Shown here piece after piece: positions 59,269 to 64,000 of a DNA stretch of 64,000 nt. Within the stretch, counting starts at the first letter, position 1; the number at the start of each line of letters is the position of its first letter. The notes under the pieces are model-generated. The model saw only the letters and a program-made list of their open reading frames with translations, searched no databases and was not told the origin of the DNA. Source of the stretch: an uncultured Paracoccaceae bacterium (GTDB lineage Bacteria > Pseudomonadota > Alphaproteobacteria > Rhodobacterales > Rhodobacteraceae); contig CANNFQ010000004.1 of assembly GCA_947503925.1 (NCBI GenBank), forward strand, positions 1 to 64,000. Direction: 5' to 3'. The position numbers were made by a program, and so were the translations under genes.

Positions 59269-60174
59269 TTAGTTGGCGTTCAGCACACCCAGGCATTGGC
59301 CGGGCAGATTGGCCATGGTCAGCTCCGCACGCGGTCTGGACGGCGTCGGATTGGGGTCGGGCGGTGGCGGGTTCAGGATACGATCCACCCAGCCCTGCGC
59401 CTCTGCACAGCCATCACCGGGTGGGGGCGGGGCCTGATTGGTGCAACCGGCATCGCCCGCCGGGCAATTCAGCCGGACATGGAAATGGTAATGATGGCCC
59501 CACCACGGGCGGATCTTGTTCAGCCAGGACCGGTCCCCGGTGGCCGAATTGCACATCGCCACCTTGGCTCCTGGAAAGACAAAGATACGGGCGACACGCG
59601 GGTCCGACGCGGCGGCGCGCAAAATCGCCTCATGCTGCGGGGTCCAGCGATCATTGGTAAAGGCCCCGCTACTGCGGCGCATCGAGATGGAAGAGATGTT
59701 TTCGCGTTCAGCAGGCGTCAGGTTCAGGCGCTTGGGCGGCAGCATCCAGATGTCGGCATCCAGGCCGGTCTGATGGCTGCGATGTCCGGTCAGCATCGGG
59801 CCACCACGCGGCTGGGACATATCCCCGACATAAAGCCCCTCCCATCCCGATTGGGTGGCGGCAAACCGGCTGAGGTCTTGGACGAAATCCACCGTTTCAG
59901 GCTGCGCCCAGTTGCGATTGCGCGACAGGCGCATCGCCTGCCAGGTGGGGCCGGTTTCCGGCAATTGGGTCGCTCCTGCCTGACAGCCACGGGCATAACC
60001 GCCCACAGCCTCCGGTCGCTGGGCGGACCCGGTGGGCGTCGCCCCGAACAGGGTCTTGGCGACACGGGTGTCATTGCTGTTTTGCGTGGCGACACTGATA
60101 TCCGGGGCAGGGGGTTCTGACTGGCAGGCGGCCAGCCCCAGGGTGATACATACTGCTGCGATTAAGCGGACCAT
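59269..60174 (-). CDS. mepA: Penicillin-insensitive murein endopeptidase
   Basis: SQPRGGPMLTGHRSHQTGLDADIWM, HHYHFHVRL. Confidence 0.94.
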   Translation of the reverse strand: MVRLIAAVCITLGLAACQSEPPAPDISVATQNSNDTRVAKTLFGATPTGSAQRPEAVGGYARGCQAGATQLPETGPTWQAMRLSRNRNWAQPETVDFVQDLSRFAATQSGWEGLYVGDMSQPRGGPMLTGHRSHQTGLDADIWMLPPKRLNLTPAERENISSISMRRSSGAFTNDRWTPQHEAILRAAASDPRVARIFVFPGAKVAMCNSATGDRSWLNKIRPWWGHHYHFHVRLNCPAGDAGCTNQAPPPPGDGCAEAQGWVDRILNPPPPDPNPTPSRPRAELTMANLPGQCLGVLNAN

Positions 60175-61535
60175 TCTGCGCGATCTCCGTCTTTATTGAC
60201 CCATCGTAGCAAGAAAAGACCCATCAAGAAAAGGATGATCACAGGTAAAAAGCCCAATTGCACATTGCCGGTCATATAAGTGAAGAGGCTGATCGATGCC
60301 GGGGCCAGAAATGCGGTGGCCTTGCCGGATAGGGCGAACAGGCCAAACGCCTCTGCTGGACGGTCAGGATGGGTGTGGCGGACCATCATGGACCGTGACG
60401 CGGTGTAAACCGACCCACCCGCACCACCGATCAGGACCCCGCAGGTGTAAAAGATGATATCAGGCAGTGCTGATCCTTCGGCCAATGGGATGCCAAAAAT
60501 CTGTTCGCGGGACATGCCAACAATGACAGTGGACACCAGGATCAGGACCCAAACCATGGCGCGGATCACCGGTTTCGGGCCAAAGCGTTGGTCCGCCATG
60601 CCAGACAGCCATGTGGTGATGGCAGCGGCAATTGCAGCGACAATGCCAAAAACGCCGATTTCAACCGTACTCCAATCCAGCACCAGCCGGGCGTAAATCC
60701 CGCCAAAAGCATAAAGGGCGTTCAGCGCATCGCGGTAAAACATCGACCCGACCAGAAAATTCAGCAGGCTCTTGCGGTGGGCAACACCTTTTAGCGTGGT
60801 CCACAATTCGCCAGTTACAGCGCGCAGCTTGGTGGATTTGCCCTTGTTCTTGGGATCGTCACGGACCCACATAAAGAATGGGATGATGAAAATCACATAC
60901 CAGATGCCGATAAAGGGGCCGACTGACCGAGTGCCTTCGCGCATCTCGGGGTCAAGGCTGAACAGCGGCGGATTGCCCAACAGGGTCACGCCCTGATCAT
61001 TCTCGGCCATCAAAAGCAGCATGAAAAACAGGGCCAACACGCCGCCCCAATACCCAAACGCTGCGCCGGAGCCCGAAATCCGACCGACATCCTCATCATC
61101 GCCCAGCGATGGCAGGATCGCATTCACGAAATTCAAGGCGCTCTCGGCAGCGAAGAACCCCACATAGAAGACGATCAGCATCAAAAACAGGGACGAGCCA
61201 TCCGGCGTCAGCCCCCATAACATGCAGGCGGCGGCGACATAGATGATCGAAAAGAACGCGATCCATGGGATTTTGCGACCTGAATTATCAGCAAACGCAC
61301 CCAGAAACGGGGCGGTAAAGGCAATCATCAACCCCGCAACTGTCTGCCCGGCGGACCAGATCGATTGCGCCTGCGCCTTGGCCGCATTGCTTTCCATGCC
61401 CAAACCCAGATAATACTCAGCCGCGACAGCTGCGAAATAAGGGCCAAAAATGAAGGTCAGGCCAAGCGTGTAAAAGGGCTGCGACGCCCAATCAAAGGCC
61501 ATCCAGCCCCAAACCCGTTTCTTGCTGACTGCCAT
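60162..61535 (-). CDS. MFS transporter, UMF1-type
   Basis: WGWMAFDWASQPFYTLGLTFIFGPYFA; 12 TM-like. Confidence 0.9.
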   Translation of the reverse strand: MAVSKKRVWGWMAFDWASQPFYTLGLTFIFGPYFAAVAAEYYLGLGMESNAAKAQAQSIWSAGQTVAGLMIAFTAPFLGAFADNSGRKIPWIAFFSIIYVAAACMLWGLTPDGSSLFLMLIVFYVGFFAAESALNFVNAILPSLGDDEDVGRISGSGAAFGYWGGVLALFFMLLLMAENDQGVTLLGNPPLFSLDPEMREGTRSVGPFIGIWYVIFIIPFFMWVRDDPKNKGKSTKLRAVTGELWTTLKGVAHRKSLLNFLVGSMFYRDALNALYAFGGIYARLVLDWSTVEIGVFGIVAAIAAAITTWLSGMADQRFGPKPVIRAMVWVLILVSTVIVGMSREQIFGIPLAEGSALPDIIFYTCGVLIGGAGGSVYTASRSMMVRHTHPDRPAEAFGLFALSGKATAFLAPASISLFTYMTGNVQLGFLPVIILFLMGLFLLRWVNKDGDRAEWSA

Positions 61536-61601
61536 TTGCCTGTCCCTGCTTTTCTTTGGACTGATCAAACACTGTGAAGGCAGGGGATGGCAAGCGGTGG
61601 T

Positions 61602-62144
61602 TTAGGCGGCGCCGTGATCCAGCGGCGGCCATGGCCGCGTTGCATCAGCGTCAATCCATTCTCGAACCCAGTCGGGCAGGGTTGGTTGGGGCACATCCTG
61701 ATCAATCGCGGCGAGCAGGCGATCAGGCCGCACAAGGCCGTTCTTATCCGTCAACGCGGAGCGATAAAGCGCCTGCACCGCGCAGTCCTCTCCAATCCAG
61801 ATCGACTGATCAAGATACATGAACTTGTCGTCCCAGCCGACTGATTTGCTGACGACCCGGAATTTCACAAATGGGCGGATGCGTTTGCGATAACGCACCG
61901 ACACGCCCGCCATGGTCAGACCCCAGCTCTGTTTTCGCAGAACTGCCATCAGCCCAACCCGATAGGCCAGCGCGGTGCGGCCCAGATCAAGGATGGTCAG
62001 GATGCGGCCATTGTTCATCTCCATGAACAGGTCGATATCCTGTGGCCAGCAACGGTGATACGACACATGCGTGCCAAGCAAGGGTATTGGGTCTGCCTTG
62101 CGTGACAAAACAATTTCCTTGGCCAGTCGGATCAGCGGATACAT
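61602..62144 (-). CDS. Acyl-CoA thioesterase family protein (hotdog fold)
   Basis: CWPQDIDLFMEMNNGRILTILDLGR. Confidence 0.82.
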   Translation of the reverse strand: MYPLIRLAKEIVLSRKADPIPLLGTHVSYHRCWPQDIDLFMEMNNGRILTILDLGRTALAYRVGLMAVLRKQSWGLTMAGVSVRYRKRIRPFVKFRVVSKSVGWDDKFMYLDQSIWIGEDCAVQALYRSALTDKNGLVRPDRLLAAIDQDVPQPTLPDWVREWIDADATRPWPPLDHGAA

Positions 62145-62281
62145 CAGGGCTGCCTTTTATCGTTCCCGCGCTAGTTGAGAGAAGTTGACGTGAACGTCAA
62201 TCTTTACCTCACGGAAAGGCGGGGCTTGCCCGTACGGGTCAGAACACCTAGGTGATATGGGACGAAATAATAGGCGCGACC

Positions 62282-62569
62282 ATGGCATCCATCATTCAAA
62301 TCTTGTTGCTGATCATCGGTGTAGTCCGGTTTTTTGTGATTGCCCATTTCATCATGAGCTGGCTGATCCGGTTCGAAGTGCTGAACGTGCGGCAGGAATT
62401 CGTGGGGCAGGTCTGGTACATGCTGCAACGCATTCTGGAACCCATCTATAGCCGTGTCCGCCGCGTCATGCCTGATCTGGGCGGGATCGACCTGTCGCCA
62501 ATTGTTGTGCTGATCGGTTTGGAAATCCTGCGCATCCTGATCCTCAACAATCTGGGTGCTTTCGCCTAG
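62282..62569 (+). CDS. YggT family protein
   Basis: Two TM; SWLIRFEVLN..ILEPIYSRVRRVMPDLGGIDLSPIVVLIGLEILR. Confidence 0.9.
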   Translation: MASIIQILLLIIGVVRFFVIAHFIMSWLIRFEVLNVRQEFVGQVWYMLQRILEPIYSRVRRVMPDLGGIDLSPIVVLIGLEILRILILNNLGAFA

Positions 62570-62704
62570 GGCCTCGTGATCCTGTTTTTGCCGATCTGAA
62601 ATTCAGTTTCTGCCAAATGGTTGCGGCGTCGCGGAAATTCCTCAAAACTAGCCTTAACGGGGCAACAGGCGGTTCATAAACCGCCAGAAAGAAGGAGTTT
62701 ACCC

Positions 62705-63106
62705 ATGGGCCTATTCAACCTGACCAAAACAGGCATCGCTGTCGTGCTCTGTGCGCAACTGGTTCTGGCCACCACGGCTGTCACCATGGCGCAGGCCGAA
62801 ATGCTGGGTACGGATGTCGCGATATCAAAATATGCGCAGCATCAGGACCGGGCATTCCTGATGGACGAATTGCAGCGCGCGGATATCCAGGCCGAAATCA
62901 CACGCCTTGGCGTTGACCCGGCAGAGGCAGAGGCCCGGCTGGCTGCCCTGACCGATGCAGAGGTCGCCAGCATCATGGTGCAGATGGAAAAGGACAACGT
63001 CGGGGCTGACATCGTCGGTACATTGTTCACCATCTTTGTGATCCTTCTGGTGACGGATATCCTGTGCCTGACGCGGATCTTCAACTTTACCCGTTGCGTG
63101 CGCTAA
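62705..63106 (+). CDS. PA2779 family protein
   Basis: LLVTDILCLTRIFNFTRCVR C-terminal motif; signal peptide; precedes PA2778-type peptidase. Confidence 0.8.
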   Translation: MGLFNLTKTGIAVVLCAQLVLATTAVTMAQAEMLGTDVAISKYAQHQDRAFLMDELQRADIQAEITRLGVDPAEAEARLAALTDAEVASIMVQMEKDNVGADIVGTLFTIFVILLVTDILCLTRIFNFTRCVR

Positions 63107-63909
63107 TTGTCATATTGGCGCTGGGCTGGCTGACAGCCTGCGCCGCACCGTTTGATCCTGATGAACGGCTGATCGTCGACGTACCCACACGGGCGGCCGT
63201 GGTCGGCGTGCCGCTGATCCAGCAAGAGGCTTTTTATTGCGGCCCGACATCTATCGCTATGGTCATGCAATGGTCGGGGCATGATGTGACGCAAGAGGAC
63301 ATCGCCACACTCGCCTTCAGCCCCGGGGCGGGCGGTACCTATCTGGCCGACATGATTGGCAGCGCGCGGCGACAAGGGCAGTTGGCGGTCGAGATCAACA
63401 ATTTTGACGCGCTCTTGGGTGAACTGACGGCAGGCCATCCGGTGATTGTCTTCCAGAACCTCGGCTTGGGCATCGCGCCCGTGTGGCACTATGGCGTCGT
63501 GACCGGCTACGATCTGCAAAAGGATGAGGTTTACCTGAATTCCGGGCAATTGAAACAAATGGTCATGCCCTTTGCCTTGTTCGAACGGACATGGCGACGG
63601 GGGGATTTCTGGGGTCTCGTGGTGCTGCCACCTGACGATCTGCCCGCAACGGCAACTGAAACGGCGGTCCTGAACGCGGCAGCGGCGCTTGAACGGGTGG
63701 AGCAATACCAAGCGGCGGAAACGCTTTATGAAACCGGAGCGGCGCGGTGGCCGGAAAACTGGCTATGGCAGTTCGGATTAGGGAACGCACGCTACGCGCA
63801 AGGGGACCTGCTTGGCGCGCGCTGGGCGCTGAGGCAAGCCAGACGCACGGCACCGAACATCCCCGAAATCAGGGCAAATCTGGAACATGTCGAAAATGAA
63901 CTGTCCTAG
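63064..63909 (+). CDS. PA2778 family cysteine peptidase (C39-like, with TPR tail)
   Basis: VPLIQQEAFYCGPTSIAMVMQWSG...WHYGVVTGYD..VYLNSG; lipobox LTAC; GTG or later TTG start. Confidence 0.85.
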   Translation: MPDADLQLYPLRALIVILALGWLTACAAPFDPDERLIVDVPTRAAVVGVPLIQQEAFYCGPTSIAMVMQWSGHDVTQEDIATLAFSPGAGGTYLADMIGSARRQGQLAVEINNFDALLGELTAGHPVIVFQNLGLGIAPVWHYGVVTGYDLQKDEVYLNSGQLKQMVMPFALFERTWRRGDFWGLVVLPPDDLPATATETAVLNAAAALERVEQYQAAETLYETGAARWPENWLWQFGLGNARYAQGDLLGARWALRQARRTAPNIPEIRANLEHVENELS

Positions 63910-64000
63910 TTCCTCGAAGGGGGCTGATAATCCAAACTCGGCATCTGCCGTCGGTGCGGCAAGACGGTTGTCTTTGGCTCAACGGCCTTCTCCGGATTGA

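Noticed and set aside
1-64000. CRISPR array, prophage, intact transposase or toxin-antitoxin locus
   Set aside because: Looked for regularly spaced repeats, phage structural genes, transposase motifs and small TA gene pairs in the ORF track; none was convincing.

Overview
The window reads as chromosomal DNA from an alphaproteobacterium, probably Rhodobacteraceae (inferred from gene content and protein style, not from a search). Conserved blocks are hemY / Mic60-mitofilin-like / hemD with divergent tsaD-gpsA, ahcY, arfB, mepA and a tRNA-Thr(CGT). Catabolic and transport islands are: a hydantoinase/oxoprolinase operon; an inositol-type cluster (ABC transporter, LacI regulator, iolD/C/B/aldolase/iolG, extra Gfo/Idh/MocA dehydrogenases); a DctB/DctD-TRAP (DctPQM) cluster; a Frc-type sugar ABC transporter with ROK regulator; and an ECF sigma/anti-sigma pair. 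Main items for follow-up: (1) a translationally coupled operon of a divergent NAD-kinase-like protein, an SPFH membrane protein and an NrtR-like regulator with a degraded Nudix box; (2) a short terminator-bounded transcript candidate near 57.5-57.6 kb with 17 nt complementary to the 16S rRNA 3' end and overlapping mini-ORFs; (3) a 266-bp MITE-like element with 33-bp inverted repeats between iolG and dctB, with solo copies of its end at 61-77 and 51015-51028; (4) two copies of a TTGCAACCGGTTGCAA operator predicted to define the inositol regulon; (5) a decayed second tRNA-Thr-like gene; (6) an in-frame palindrome inside hyuA; (7) a perfect 20-bp palindrome in a gene-free interval at 7.85 kb. Everything was read by eye from the sequence and ORF track; no database search was run.
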